Shown piece after piece: positions 1 to 9,500 of a stretch of DNA of 64,000 nt. Under the pieces are notes generated by a model that was not told the origin of the DNA, searched no databases, and worked only from the letters and a program-made list of their open reading frames with translations. The position numbers were made by a program, and so were the translations under genes. How positions within the stretch are numbered: the stretch's first letter is position 1; the number at the start of each line of letters is the position of its first letter. Source of the stretch: Magnetofaba australis IT-1 (GTDB taxonomy: Bacteria; Pseudomonadota; Magnetococcia; Magnetococcales; Magnetococcaceae); the NCBI RefSeq assembly GCF_002109495.1, contig NZ_LVJN01000019.1, positions 124,001 to 188,000 on the forward strand, in the 5' to 3' direction.

Positions 1-1
1 T

Positions 2-436
2 CCTGGCGAGAAGCTGGCTCCCCGCGGCGCGTTGGGTTATGTTCGCAATGTGGGCACCTTCCTGCAGGATCAGGTGATCTACGAGGTGCACTTCATCGAT
101 ATGGACCTGCGCGTTGGCTGTCGCGAGCAGGAGTTGCAGGACGCCGAAGAGCCCTGGGTGGAGACCGTGTTTGACAAGCGCGATCGCGTCATGCCCATCA
201 TCACCCTGGCCCGTGGCGAAGAGGTGCTGGTGGCGGAAGGCGAAGTGGGCGAAGTGGAGGAGATCCACGATGAGAACCCTGAAAAGGTCGCCTATACGGT
301 GCAGTTTGGCGAGCGTCACTTTCGCATCCCCGAGCGCGCCTTGACCGAAGCGCCGGAGATTGCCGAGGAGCGTCGTCGCGAGTACACCGAAGAGTATGTG
401 GGCGTGCTCGACCGCCCGGCGCCGCTTGGCGCGTAA
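2..436 (+). CDS. nifZ: Nitrogen fixation protein NifZ (C-terminal part)
   Basis: The reading frame is open from the left edge, so the true start lies upstream. The visible part begins with PGEK and carries the NifZ-domain signature GYVRNVGTFLQ followed by an acidic tail. NifZ helps form the second P-cluster of the MoFe nitrogenase in the cytoplasm. The family often has two tandem domains, and only the last is seen here. The following ferredoxin and DUF683 genes are usual nif companions, which supports the call. The TTG at 32 is unlikely to be the start because conserved family sequence lies upstream of it. Confidence 0.85.
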   Translation, partial: PGEKLAPRGALGYVRNVGTFLQDQVIYEVHFIDMDLRVGCREQELQDAEEPWVETVFDKRDRVMPIITLARGEEVLVAEGEVGEVEEIHDENPEKVAYTVQFGERHFRIPERALTEAPEIAEERRREYTEEYVGVLDRPAPLGA

Positions 437-478
437 TCCCAAGTTGTGAATCCATCATCCCATTAGAGGAGTGCCGTA

Positions 479-850
479 ATGCCCAATATCACCTTTACCT
501 CGCCGTCCATGTCCAACGACAAAACCGTCTACGCCGTGGCCGGTCACAATGGGACGCTGCTGTCCATCGCGGAAAAGAACAAGATCAAGATCCCGTTTGA
601 TTGCCAGGATGGTGAGTGCGGCTCCTGCGTGATCAAAGTCAGCCTGTTGAGCAAAGACCAGAAAATGGGCTCCGCGCTGACCGACAAGGAAAAAGAGATC
701 CTCAAAGAGAAGAAGCTGCTCACCGACGCCGAGATCGAAGACGCTGAAGTGCGTGATATTGCGCCGTCGCACCGTCTGGCCTGCCAGTACATCGTGCGCG
801 ACGAAGACATCATCGTCACCTTCAACGGCGAAGCGGGCGAAGCGCCGTGA
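479..850 (+). CDS. [2Fe-2S] ferredoxin, FeSII (Shethna protein II)-like
   Basis: A 123-residue protein with a plant-type [2Fe-2S] ligand set: C42, C47 and C50 in CQDGECGSC, and C102 in the RLACQ motif. Between them lies a long charged insert (about residues 55-95). The insert, the length and the C-terminal FNGEAGEAP tail resemble the FeSII protein of Azotobacter as I remember it. FeSII binds nitrogenase under oxygen stress and locks it in a protected, inactive state. A GAGGAG ribosome site precedes the ATG. Its place among nif genes fits either that role or electron supply to nitrogenase. An ordinary nif-linked ferredoxin remains possible. Confidence 0.8.
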   Translation: MPNITFTSPSMSNDKTVYAVAGHNGTLLSIAEKNKIKIPFDCQDGECGSCVIKVSLLSKDQKMGSALTDKEKEILKEKKLLTDAEIEDAEVRDIAPSHRLACQYIVRDEDIIVTFNGEAGEAP

Positions 851-1458
851 GCGGTATTGGCGTGATCCCCATTGTGCCTGCGGCGCAGCCGAAGGCGGAG
901 CCGGACCCGGCGGCCAAGCCGGAGTATTCGCTTCATGTGGGGTTCCGCAATGGTCGTTTTGTCGCCTATCAGCGCAAGCTGATTCAGGAGGCGCCGGCCA
1001 CGGATTACCATAAGTTCACCTCCAGCCAGTCGGGCGCGCTGCACTTCACCTACGAACCGGCGCAAGCGCGCGAGTGGACCGCCACCTGCGTGGTTGACGC
1101 CGAGACGTTGAAGAAGCTCGACTGGATTGGCAAAACCCCCGAAGAGGTCGGCTTGCAGAGTGCGTTTTGGGTTCTGCGGGTGGACGATGAGGGGCACTTT
1201 GAAGAGGTGGGCGGCGGTCATCCGTGGGCCGGTGAAAGCGAAATCGCCGCCATGGCGGCGTGGGCGCGGTTTGAACTGGATGGCGTCACAGGCCCTGCGC
1301 AAGAGAGCGACGAAGCCTCTTTGGAGCGCTATCGCGAGCGCTGCTTCAAAGAGTATCTGAGCGATCTGATGCCCGGCGAAGAGCCGCTGGAGTTTGACCA
1401 GTTCGAAACCGGTCTGTCGACTCGTGAAGCGGATCCGTGTGATTTGCCGGAAAAGTGA
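847..1458 (+). CDS. Unknown nif-cluster protein, 203 aa
   Basis: It starts with GTG inside the stop of the ferredoxin gene (4-base overlap), so the two are probably translationally coupled. I do not recognise the family. There is a proline/alanine-rich stretch at about residues 8-25, no signal peptide and no membrane segment. The body is mixed alpha/beta with several aromatic residues, and the C-terminal third is acidic. The strict coupling to the FeSII-like ferredoxin and the downstream nif gene suggest a role in nitrogenase assembly or protection, but that is inference from position only. Confidence 0.75.
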   Translation: MSGIGVIPIVPAAQPKAEPDPAAKPEYSLHVGFRNGRFVAYQRKLIQEAPATDYHKFTSSQSGALHFTYEPAQAREWTATCVVDAETLKKLDWIGKTPEEVGLQSAFWVLRVDDEGHFEEVGGGHPWAGESEIAAMAAWARFELDGVTGPAQESDEASLERYRERCFKEYLSDLMPGEEPLEFDQFETGLSTREADPCDLPEK

Positions 1459-1477
1459 CGCAAGAGGAGTTAAGATC

Positions 1478-1669
1478 GTGTCTGATGAAAAAGAGTTGAA
1501 AAAGCAGTTGGCCAAACTCAAGCGCCTGGCCTCCGAGTTGGCGGGCGAAATCCATGACGTGGTGGAAGATACGTTGTGGAGCGAGTACGATCGCCTGCCG
1601 GAGCTGAGTAAAGACTTGGTCGCCGCCTGCGAAAAGGCCAAAGCCTTCCAAGCTGAGAACAATCTGTAA
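1478..1669 (+). CDS. Rop-like nif-associated protein (DUF683/CCE_0567 family)
   Basis: A 63-residue, almost wholly helical protein. It begins MSDEKELKKQLAKLKRLA and continues with ASELAGEIHDVVED, the pattern of the small helical-hairpin (Rop-like) metalloproteins found beside nifX and nifZ in many diazotrophs. Their exact function is unsettled; binding of metal or of a nitrogenase accessory factor has been proposed. The GTG start is preceded by AGGAGT 8 bases upstream and lies 19 bases after the preceding gene. A longer upstream frame exists but has no ribosome site. Confidence 0.8.
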   Translation: MSDEKELKKQLAKLKRLASELAGEIHDVVEDTLWSEYDRLPELSKDLVAACEKAKAFQAENNL

Positions 1670-1691
1670 GTTTCTCAAGCTGCTGAATATT

Positions 1692-1742
1692 TCGCCGCGC
1701 GTAGGCGGGTCTCTCAACCAGCCTGCGCGCGGCGATTTTGTT
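1692..1742 (+). terminator. Rho-independent terminator of the nif transcript
   Basis: A 15-base stem (1692-1706 with 1721-1735, one G-T pair) with a 14-base loop is followed by a T-rich run (TTTTGTTTT). It lies directly after the DUF683 gene and probably ends the nif transcript there. Confidence 0.85.
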
Positions 1743-1775
1743 TTCCCAACCATCCCCCCCCCGCTGGAGCCCGTC

Positions 1776-2084
1776 ATGACCGCCTCTGAAGTGAGTAAAC
1801 AGGACTATCTGAATCTGCTGGAAAAACACGGTAAAGAGTTGATCGTGGTGGACCCCGTGGCCAAGGCGGCGGAGATTCAGGCGCTGTTTCTGGAGGTGGT
1901 GAAACTGGTGGCCACGCCGAGTCCGTTTAACAAACAGACCTTCTCCAAGCTGTTGATCCACGCCGCCGGTCAATTCCTGGCCTCCGACCCCCAGGCGGTG
2001 GAGCTGTTCAGCCAACCGATTCAGCGCCGCGTGTTCCTCGATGAGGTCTACGAAGAGCTTGGCGTGATGGCGTCGCCCAACTGA
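1776..2084 (+). CDS. Unknown small protein, 102 aa
   Basis: The ATG is preceded by TGGAGC about 6 bases upstream. The protein is helical and soluble, starts MTASEVSKQDYLNLLEKHGK and has no cysteine cluster or membrane segment. It is not NifW, NifX or another small Nif protein that I can recognise. It follows the nif terminator, so it may have its own promoter or depend on read-through. It might be nif-related by position, but nothing in its sequence proves it. Confidence 0.7.
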   Translation: MTASEVSKQDYLNLLEKHGKELIVVDPVAKAAEIQALFLEVVKLVATPSPFNKQTFSKLLIHAAGQFLASDPQAVELFSQPIQRRVFLDEVYEELGVMASPN

Positions 2085-2198
2085 TCGGGCCGCTCTCTTC
2101 ACGGGGCTGCGATTCTCCCCAGAATTCCCCTGTCCATCCTGCTATGCTCTGTGCAAGTGCAAGACGCTTTTGCAGGAAGAGCAGGAGAGGGGAATAGA

Positions 2199-3101
2199 AT
2201 GCATGTGCACGCTTCCCAAGGTCCGTTCGCCTTGGGTGATGATGGCGCGTACCAACGCTGGCGCGATCAGAAACTGGCCCGTTATCCGCAGCCTGGAGAG
2301 TTGCTGGTGGAGGTGGCCGACCCGGCGCATCTGAGCGATGCGGAGCGGGGTAAGATTCTGCAACTGTGCGCGCGGGCCAATATGGCGCTGGTGGCGGTGG
2401 CGCAGCCGGAGCGACTGGGCGACGTCAACCCCATGCCCGGCATGATGGCGCAACTGGGGGTGAGCGATCTGGATCGCAATGAGGCGGCCGATGATCAAGG
2501 CGTCTCCGCGCTGACCCCAGGCGGCGCCTCCAAGGCGCAGTTCCAGGATTACATTCCCTACCGCGCGTCGGCCATCGGTTGGCATACCGATGGCTATTAT
2601 AATCCCGCAGATCGCCAAGTGCGCGGACTCACCCTCTATTGCCAACGACAAGCGCCCAGCGGCGGCGAAAACCGATTGCTCGATCATGAGATCGCCTACA
2701 TTCTGCTGCGCGATAAAGATCCCGACTTTATCCGCGCCTTCATGGATGAGGAGGCGATGAGCATCCCGCCGCGCATGGAGGGCGAGCGCATCGCGCGTCC
2801 TGAGCGGGTGGGGCCGGTGTTTTCGGTTCAGCCCGATGGACGGCTGCATATGCGCTACACCGCGCGCACCAAATCCATCTCCTGGAAACAGGACGCCACG
2901 TTGGCGGCTGCGCGCGCAGCGTTGACGGAGTTGATGAACAGCGACACGCCGTGGCATGCGCAGACCCGGCTGGAGGCGGGACAGGGGCTGATCAGCAATA
3001 ACCCCCTGCATACGCGGGCGGCGTTTGCGCAGAGTCCTGAAGGCAGCGAACGCATTCTCTATCGCGCACGCTACCACCAGCCGGTTCCCGTGGTTGAATA
3101 G
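2199..3101 (+). CDS. TauD/TfdA-family Fe(II)/2-oxoglutarate dioxygenase
   Basis: About 300 residues. The HxD iron motif appears as HTDGYYNP (H129, D131). A later histidine lies in NNPLHTR, whose arginine is the usual 2-oxoglutarate anchor. These enzymes use oxygen and 2-oxoglutarate to hydroxylate small molecules in the cytoplasm; the substrate cannot be read from the sequence. I chose the ATG at 2199 because GAGAGGGGAA lies just upstream. An in-frame upstream start (about 2151) would add 16 poorly conserved residues. It stands alone on the strand between the nif genes and the signalling genes. Confidence 0.85.
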   Translation: MHVHASQGPFALGDDGAYQRWRDQKLARYPQPGELLVEVADPAHLSDAERGKILQLCARANMALVAVAQPERLGDVNPMPGMMAQLGVSDLDRNEAADDQGVSALTPGGASKAQFQDYIPYRASAIGWHTDGYYNPADRQVRGLTLYCQRQAPSGGENRLLDHEIAYILLRDKDPDFIRAFMDEEAMSIPPRMEGERIARPERVGPVFSVQPDGRLHMRYTARTKSISWKQDATLAAARAALTELMNSDTPWHAQTRLEAGQGLISNNPLHTRAAFAQSPEGSERILYRARYHQPVPVVE

Positions 3102-3237
3102 TCGCAGCATGCTGCCGGTGTGTGTGGAGAATTTGGGAAATTCGCAAGGAAGGGGGTTGCGTATGTCTCGAAAAATCCGCATAACTGCCATATCCCTTCG
3201 CCTGACGCGCAGTTGACGGAAAGGATCGTCGGTTAAG

Positions 3238-4149
3238 ATGGAAGAGAGCGTCGACCAAGCCGAAAAAACCACCCAGGATCTGGAGAAACGCATCAATACG
3301 CGGCTGCCGTTGCAGTTGCCTATTGAGTTGCGGTTTGGCTCCGAGCAGTCCTATATGGGGGTGAGTCGCAACATCAGCTTCTCCAGCGTCTACCTGGAAG
3401 GTGAGGCCGCGCCCGACTGTCCGATGGGTGAGGAGTGCGAAATCGTGGTGGACTGCGGCGAGGGGTTTGAGCCGCGCTATGTGTACCTGGTCGGACGCTT
3501 TGCGCGCTTTGCCCCCGACGGGGTGGGCTTGCGCCTGATCAAAGCCAGCAGCAAGAACTACCGCGGGTTTAAAAAGCTGCTGCTGTCCCATGTGGATACC
3601 CCCAAAGCGCTGTTGGGCGAGCTGGGCCGCAACGCCGATAATGAGATGACCATCGTGCATATGGGCTTTATGCGCGAGGAGATGGCCACGCATATCACCG
3701 ATGCGGTCAATGAGGTGTTCATCGCCTTCCTGATGGAGGAGTTGCAGGAGGGGCCGGTGGTGGTCAAACCGGAGTATGATGAGTACGCGCCGCCCGAGGC
3801 GGAGGTGACTGCAGTGGTCAATTTCAACGGCGCCATCCAAGGCGGCATTCACTTCTCCACCCCGGAGCATACCGCGCTGTCGCTGGCGGGCGCGCTGGCG
3901 GGGGAGGAGCTGGAGGCGTTGCGCCACCCCACCACCATCGACGCACTGGGCGAGCTGGCCAATATGATCGGCGGCGGCGTGCAGACGCGGCTGTCGGAAG
4001 ACTACGAGAACATCAATCTGACCCCGCCCACGGTGATTGTGGGGCGGGATTACGGCGTGATCTATCAGAGCGATCTGCTCAGCGTCAAACAGTACTTCAT
4101 GACTGCTCACGGTCCTTTCCTGGTTGAGGGTTTCTTCTCGGCCAACTGA
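3238..4149 (+). CDS. PilZ-CheX fusion protein
   Basis: 303 residues in two parts. The N-terminal part (about 15-125) looks like a PilZ c-di-GMP-binding domain. It has an arginine-rich start (EKRINTRLPLQLP) and a degenerate second motif (NISFSS, where the usual glycine is serine). The C-terminal part (about 135-303) resembles CheX/CheC phosphatases and carries the active-site pair E239 and N242 in GELANMIGGG. CheX removes phosphate from CheY-P. The fusion could link c-di-GMP to chemotaxis output. The ATG follows an AGGATCG site. Whether PilZ still binds c-di-GMP is doubtful because of the altered motif. Confidence 0.8.
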   Translation: MEESVDQAEKTTQDLEKRINTRLPLQLPIELRFGSEQSYMGVSRNISFSSVYLEGEAAPDCPMGEECEIVVDCGEGFEPRYVYLVGRFARFAPDGVGLRLIKASSKNYRGFKKLLLSHVDTPKALLGELGRNADNEMTIVHMGFMREEMATHITDAVNEVFIAFLMEELQEGPVVVKPEYDEYAPPEAEVTAVVNFNGAIQGGIHFSTPEHTALSLAGALAGEELEALRHPTTIDALGELANMIGGGVQTRLSEDYENINLTPPTVIVGRDYGVIYQSDLLSVKQYFMTAHGPFLVEGFFSAN

Positions 4150-4247
4150 TCGTCCAACCACGCGCCTGCAACGGCGCGTAGCCTGTCCGTTGTCCTTTCT
4201 TTGCTCCCAACAATGCGCTTCGGCGCGCTCCTTTCGGCGTGGATGGT

Positions 4248-6452
4248 ATGGCACATACCCCCGGCACACCGCCAGACGCCGCCGCCTCTGAGCGCGCGCT
4301 GACGCAGCGCGTGGCGCAGGCGGCCCAGCGCGGCGCCTGGGATGAGGCCGCGCAGCTGAGCGCCGTGTTGCGCCGCAGCGCGCCCGCGCGCCTGGAGGGG
4401 TGGTTCTATGGCGGCGCAGCGGCGCTGGCGCAGAGTCGCCCGGGGGAGGCGGCGGCGCTGCTGGCGCGCGCGGTGGAACTGGCGCCGCGCAACCCCGACC
4501 TGCTGACCCACTGGGGCGCGGCGTTGTCAGCCTGTGGCGATGCGCCCGGCGCCGAGGCGGCGTTTGCGCGCGCGCTGGAGGCCAATTCAAACCACGAGGC
4601 AGCGCTGCTGAATTGGGGCAATCTGCACCGCGCCCAGGGGCGGTTGGAGTCGGCGCAGGCGTGCTATGAACGCGCCGCTCAGGCTGCGCCGCAGTCGCCG
4701 TTGGGGCCCTATAATCTGTCGATAACGCTGCGCGACGCCGGGTGTTTGGCGGCGGCGCAAGAGGCGCTGGAGAGGGCGTTGGCGCGGGCGCCGGAACATC
4801 GGCAGTCGTTGTTGGCGTGGGGGGGGATGGCGGCGGCGCGGGCGTCGGATGAGGCGCTTCCCCCGGCGTTGGCCGAATTGGCGCGCCGCGATGTCGAAGC
4901 GGCGTTGATTGTGGGCAATCTGCATCTGGCGCGCAGCCAATGGTCGGCGGCGGAAGAGGCGCTGCGCACTGCGTTGGAGCTGGACCCGAAGCATCCGCAG
5001 GCGCACAACAATTTGGGCAATGCGTTGCGTCAGTCTGGCCGATTGGAGGCGGCGCGCGCCTGCTACGCGCAGGCGGTGACGCTGGAGATCGGCTATGCCG
5101 ACGCCTGGAACAATCTGGGCCTGCTGTTGCGGGAGATGAATCAGCCATCCCAGGCGCTGGCCTGCTATGAGCAGGCGCTCAAAGCCGATCCGCAACACGC
5201 CGAGGCGCTGCTCAACCGGGTGTTCGCCCTGGATTTGACCGAGTCCGAGTCGGTGGCGCGTCTGCAGGCGGCGCGGCGCGACTGGGCGGCGATTCATGGC
5301 GACCCCTGGATGGCGCGCTGGCCGCATCACGCCAATGACCGGAATCCCGAACGCCCCCTGCGCATCGGCTATCTGTCGGCGGATCTGCGCCGCCACTCCG
5401 CCGCGTTTGTCTTCGCTAGCCTGTTTCTGCATCACGATCCGGAGCAATTTACCCTCATCGCCTACGCGGGCAATGCGCAGCGCGATGAGATCAGCCAGCG
5501 GCTGGCGGCCTGTTGCGCCGACTGGGTCGAGGCGTGGCGGCTGGACGACGACGCCCTGGCGCAGCGTATTCAGGATGACCGCATCGATATTCTGGTGGAT
5601 CTCTCCGGCCACAGTCGGGGGAGGCGCTTGGGCGTGCTGGCGCGCAAACCGGCGCCAGTGCAGATGAGTGGTTGGGGCTACCCGGGCGGAACCGGCCTGC
5701 GGGCGGTGGATTGGCTGCTGGCGGATCCCGAGTGGTTGCCCGCCGCCCCGCGCGCGCACTATGCCGAGCGCATCGCCGATCTGCCCTGTGTGCTGCACTT
5801 GAGCGATCTGGAGCCGATGCCGGACCCGGCGCCGCCGCCGTGCGTGCTCAACGGTCACATCACCTTCGGCGCCTTTCATCGCGCAGTGAAGAATACGCCG
5901 GAATGCTATGCCTTGTGGGCGCGCCTGCTGCGTCTGGCCCCCACCGCCCATCTACTGTTCAAGGGGCCGGATTGGGAGAGCGAGCCTTTGCGTCAACAGG
6001 TGAGCGATCTGTTCGCTGCACAGAGGATTGATCCGGCGCGACTCGATTTTCTCGGCGGCGGCGACCGGCAGAGCCATCTGCGCGCTTTGGGGCGGGTGGA
6101 TATCCTGTTGGACGCCTTTCCGCAAAACGGTGGCGTGGGCGTCATGGAGGCGCTGCGCATGGGGGTTCCTGTGGCGGCGCTGCGCGGCGCCGTCCCGTTC
6201 AGCCGCACCAGCGCGTCACTGTTGCGCGCTCTGGGTCGGGAGGCGTGGATCGCCGACGACGCCGACGCTTACGTGGACATCGCGCGCCGCTTGGCCAGCG
6301 ACATCAAGCTGCTGGCGCGCGAGCGTCATTTGTTGCGCCCAGCGTTTGACGCCTCGCCGTTGGGCGACGGCCCCGCCTATGTTCGCGCCGCCCAGGCGCA
6401 CTATCGCCGAGCCTGGCGAGTTTGGGCGCACTCCCGCCCCCTTCAAGGGTGA
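4248..6452 (+). CDS. TPR protein with SPINDLY/O-GlcNAc transferase domain (GT41)
   Basis: About 734 residues. Residues 1-370 are TPR repeats, with units such as HPQAHNNLGNALRQSGRLEAA. The C-terminal half is a GT41 glycosyltransferase. It shows RIGYLSADLRRHSAAF, the VQMSGWGYPGGTG box, LFKGPDW and a DAFPQNGGVGVMEALRMGVP nucleotide-sugar region. Such enzymes attach a sugar to serine or threonine of proteins, in bacteria often flagellin or other surface proteins. The ATG at 4248 is chosen over a GTG 9 bases earlier. Substrate and donor sugar are unknown; flagellin glycosylation is one possibility in this chemotactic context. Confidence 0.9.
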   Translation: MAHTPGTPPDAAASERALTQRVAQAAQRGAWDEAAQLSAVLRRSAPARLEGWFYGGAAALAQSRPGEAAALLARAVELAPRNPDLLTHWGAALSACGDAPGAEAAFARALEANSNHEAALLNWGNLHRAQGRLESAQACYERAAQAAPQSPLGPYNLSITLRDAGCLAAAQEALERALARAPEHRQSLLAWGGMAAARASDEALPPALAELARRDVEAALIVGNLHLARSQWSAAEEALRTALELDPKHPQAHNNLGNALRQSGRLEAARACYAQAVTLEIGYADAWNNLGLLLREMNQPSQALACYEQALKADPQHAEALLNRVFALDLTESESVARLQAARRDWAAIHGDPWMARWPHHANDRNPERPLRIGYLSADLRRHSAAFVFASLFLHHDPEQFTLIAYAGNAQRDEISQRLAACCADWVEAWRLDDDALAQRIQDDRIDILVDLSGHSRGRRLGVLARKPAPVQMSGWGYPGGTGLRAVDWLLADPEWLPAAPRAHYAERIADLPCVLHLSDLEPMPDPAPPPCVLNGHITFGAFHRAVKNTPECYALWARLLRLAPTAHLLFKGPDWESEPLRQQVSDLFAAQRIDPARLDFLGGGDRQSHLRALGRVDILLDAFPQNGGVGVMEALRMGVPVAALRGAVPFSRTSASLLRALGREAWIADDADAYVDIARRLASDIKLLARERHLLRPAFDASPLGDGPAYVRAAQAHYRRAWRVWAHSRPLQG

Positions 6453-6523
6453 ATGGCTTTTGCCCTAACGCTCATGCTATGCTGCGAAAAATGCAGCATA
6501 TCTGACTCATAAATCCTGCGCCT

Positions 6524-9500
6524 ATGGGAATCGTGGCGCACAGCGGATGGGTGGCCATGTTCAGAGGCAAACGCATCGCTCGCGAGTTTCAAATCACGCG
6601 CTATTTTGCATTGGTGAGCGCATTGGCGTTTTTGATTCTCAGCATCCCCATGGTGCTGCTGTTCTGGAACAGTAAGATCGATAGCCATGTGCGCATGGCC
6701 GAGCAGGGCAATGTGGCGCTGGCGCGCTTGCTCACCGAGACGCTGTGGCCGCGCTACGCCGACTATCTGACCCCGCCCCCCGACCGCGATGGCGCCAAGC
6801 AGAAGGCGCGGCCGCAGAAGCAGGCGGTGTATGTGGAGTTGCTGAAGATTCTGCATGACTCCCAAGTCATCAAGGTCAAGATCTACTCCCCCGATGGCCT
6901 GACGCTCTTCTCCAGTGAATTTAATCAGATTGGCGAGAGTAAAGTGGGCGTGGCGCGATTTGAGCGCGCGGTCAAATGGCGTCTGCCCTCCTCCAAATAT
7001 GGCAAGCGCGCAACCTTCGCCGCGCTGTATGGCCCGCTGCGCGACCGCTATGTGCTGGAGACCTTCATCCCGGTCAACGATCTGGAGAGCGGCAAGCTCA
7101 AAGGGGTGTTTGAGGTCTATAGCGACTTCACCGACTTTGTGGCGGATCTCAAACGCCAGACCCTGGATATCGGCCTGATGCTCACCGCCGCCTTCGGCTG
7201 TGTGTGGCTGCTGCTGGTGGTGGCGGTGCGCCACGCCGAGAAGATTCTCAAACATCAGAATATGCAGATCTTCGCCCTGCATCAGCGCAATGAGTTGCTG
7301 CTCAATGCGGTGGGCGAGGGGATCATCGGCTTGGATGACCAGGGGCGCGCTGCCTTCGTCAATGACAGCGCCTGTCAGATGCTCGGCTGGAGCCGTGACG
7401 AGCTGTTGGGTGAGCGCATCCATGAGTTGACCCATCACACCCGGCCCGATGGCTCCGCCTATCCCGCCGCCGAGTGTCCGGTGGGCGGCGCGCTGATCGG
7501 ACACGCGCGGCAGATCACCGGCGAGTGGTTCTGGCGCAAGGATGGCGGCCACTTTCCGGTGGAGTATGGCGCCCACCCGGTGCTTGAAGAGGGGCGTGTG
7601 AGCGGCGCAGTGCTCACTTTCCGCGATATCTCCGAACGGCTGGCGGCGGAGGGCAATCTGCGCGAGAGCGAAGCGCGCTTCCGCCAGGTGGCGCAGTCGG
7701 CACACGACGCCATTATCACCGTCAGCGACGACGGATTGATTCGCTTTTGGAACCCGGCGGCGCAACGCTTTTTCGGCTACGCCGCCGACGCCGCCTTGGG
7801 CAAACCGCTGACCATGCTCATCCCCACCGAGCGCCATGGCGAGCACGATGCGGGCTTCGTCCACGCGGTGATGCAGGGGGCGTTGGCCCATGAGGGGCGG
7901 GTGCGCGAGTTTGAAGCGGTCAAAAGCGATGGCGAGCGCTTCCTGGTGGAGATGACCGTTTCTATCTGGGTCAATGGGGGGCGGCGCTATTTCACCGCGG
8001 TGATGCGCGACGCCACCGAACGGCGCGCCGCGCAGGAGGCGCTGGAGCAGGCGCGGCGGATGGCCGAAGAGGCCAATAACGCCAAAAGTCACTTTCTGGC
8101 CAATATGAGCCATGAGATCCGCACCCCCATGAACGCCATTATCGGCATGAGCCATCTGGCGTTGCAGAGTGTGGTTGATGCGCGGCAGCGGGACTATCTG
8201 CGCAAGATCCACGCCTCGGCGCAGTCGCTGCTGCGCATCATCAATGACATTCTGGACTTCTCCAAAATCGAAGCGGGCAAGCTGGAGGTGGAGCGCATCC
8301 CCTTCAATCTGGACGCTCTGATTCGCGATCTATTGGCCATGGTGTCGCTGCTGGCTGACGAGAAGGGGCTGGAGCTGACCCTCAATCGCGACCCCAGCCT
8401 CGCCTCCCACTACCTGGGCGACCCGCTGCGCATCAATCAGATTCTGCTCAATCTGCTCAGTAATGCGGTGAAATTCACCCCGCAGGGAGAGATTGCCATC
8501 GTCATTGAGCCTCTGGAGCGGGGCGATGGCCCGGTGGTGGCGTTCTCGGTGCGCGATTCTGGCATCGGCATGAATCTGGAGCAGATGGCGCGGCTGTTCC
8601 AGTCCTTCTCCCAGGTGGAGAGCAGCGCGGCGCGGCGTTTTGGCGGCACCGGTTTGGGGCTGGCCATCAGTCGCCGTCTGGCTGAGCTGATGGGGGGCGA
8701 TATCGAGGTGGAGAGTAAGCCGGGAAGCGGCAGTCGTTTTATCCTGTGGCTGCCGCTTAAGCGCGATCCGCAGAATGGTCGCGCGCCGGATTTCCATACC
8801 GATATCGAGGCGTGCGCCCGCTTGGCGATCCCCAACGACTCTTCACGACGCAACTATGCGGAGATGCTGCGCAGTTTCGGCGTTACCGTGGCCGAGGAGG
8901 CGTTGGCCGACGGCGCCCAGGTGAGCATCCCCCCCGGGCGCGAAGGCGCGCTGTGGGTGGTGGATTTTGACGCTGTGGAAGCTGGCGCGCTATCGCATCT
9001 GCTCACTTACCGCAAGCGCATGACCACGCCCAAGCCTGCGCTGGTGGCGCTGTATGGCGCGCGCGGACAGGAGAGTATCGCCGAGCGTCTGGGGGATGCG
9101 CCGTTGACGGCGGCGCTGCTCAAACCCAGTACGCCATCGGATCTGTTTGACGCCATCTACCCCCTGCTCAATGGCGAAGACGCGCCGCGCTCGCCGCTGC
9201 GGCGGGATCCCATGGGGGGGGCGCCGCCTCCACTCTGCTTGCGCGGCAAACGCGCGCTGCTGGCTGAGGACAATCGGCTCAATCAACAGGTGGCGGTGGA
9301 GCTGTTGGAGATGGCGGGCATGCAGGTGACGGTGGCCGAGCATGGCCAGAAGGCGGTGGAGTTGGGCTTGCAGGAGGAGTTTGACGTCATTTTGATGGAT
9401 ATCCAGATGCCCACTCTGGATGGATACGCCGCCTGCGGGCAATTGATGCAGAAGTTGAAGTCGCCGCCGCCTATCATCGCCATGACCGCTAACGCCATGG

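Noticed and set aside
3025-3216. Plus-strand frame of 63 codons between the dioxygenase and PilZ-CheX genes
   Set aside because: It overlaps the dioxygenase in another frame and has no recognisable features.
2992-5148. Long minus-strand frame (718 codons) rich in Pro, Arg and Ala
   Set aside because: It lies opposite the PilZ-CheX and SPINDLY genes, which have clear domains. The composition is typical of an antisense shadow in high-GC DNA.
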